Assembly: GCA_025925615.1 (NCBI GenBank)
Contig: JAICLN010000228.1
Span: 1-6,987 of the forward strand
DNA: 6,987 nt
Origin: Actinomycetospora sp.
GTDB taxonomy: Bacteria > Actinomycetota > Actinomycetes > Mycobacteriales > Pseudonocardiaceae
Direction: 5' to 3'
Notes under the pieces: model-generated
Databases searched by the model: none
Seen by the model: only the letters and a program-made list of their open reading frames with translations
Told to the model about the DNA's origin: nothing
Position numbers and translations under genes: made by a program
Shown here: one piece after another, positions 6,987 through 6,987 of the stretch
How the letters are laid out: the number at the start of each line of letters is the position of its first letter
Numbering within the stretch: position 1 is the first letter of the stretch

Positions 6987-6987
6987 A

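Overview
The window is very GC-rich, with strong G/C preference at third codon positions, and carries a compact minus-strand run of five genes. High GC, GTG start usage, and the treS-mak-glgB gene set point to an actinobacterium, plausibly a member of the Pseudonocardiales. The genus is an inference that cannot be fixed from this sequence alone.

Layout, read in the direction of transcription from high to low coordinates: (1) A control region at about 6913-6987 holds a sigma-70-like promoter, a near-perfect 41-bp dyad over its -10, and a Shine-Dalgarno sequence facing the other way. The last implies a divergent gene, probably a regulator, that starts just past the window edge. (2) A class A FAD-dependent monooxygenase lies at 5689-6912. 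(3) A small FxsA-family membrane protein lies at 5044-5589. (4) Trehalose synthase treS lies at 3211-5025. (5) Maltokinase mak (pep2) lies at 1760-3214 and overlaps treS by 4 nt (ATGA). (6) Glycogen branching enzyme glgB starts at 1671 and runs off the left edge; 557 codons are visible, including all three catalytic residues.

TreS, Mak and GlgB belong to the GlgE route of alpha-glucan synthesis. TreS interconverts trehalose and maltose, Mak phosphorylates maltose to maltose-1-phosphate, GlgE (not in this window) polymerises it, and GlgB adds alpha-1,6 branches. All visible active-site residues are intact. The fxsA gene ends only 18 bp before treS, so it may be co-transcribed with the pathway genes. 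The monooxygenase with its own promoter/operator looks like a separate, locally regulated unit.

The many long open frames on the plus strand and in other minus frames are shadows of high-GC coding sequence; none shows a recognisable family. I do not see a clearly new biological system. The most notable signal is the divergent promoter/operator at the right edge. No tRNA, rRNA, CRISPR, insertion sequence or phage feature was seen, and there is no gene-free stretch longer than about 100 bp inside the window.
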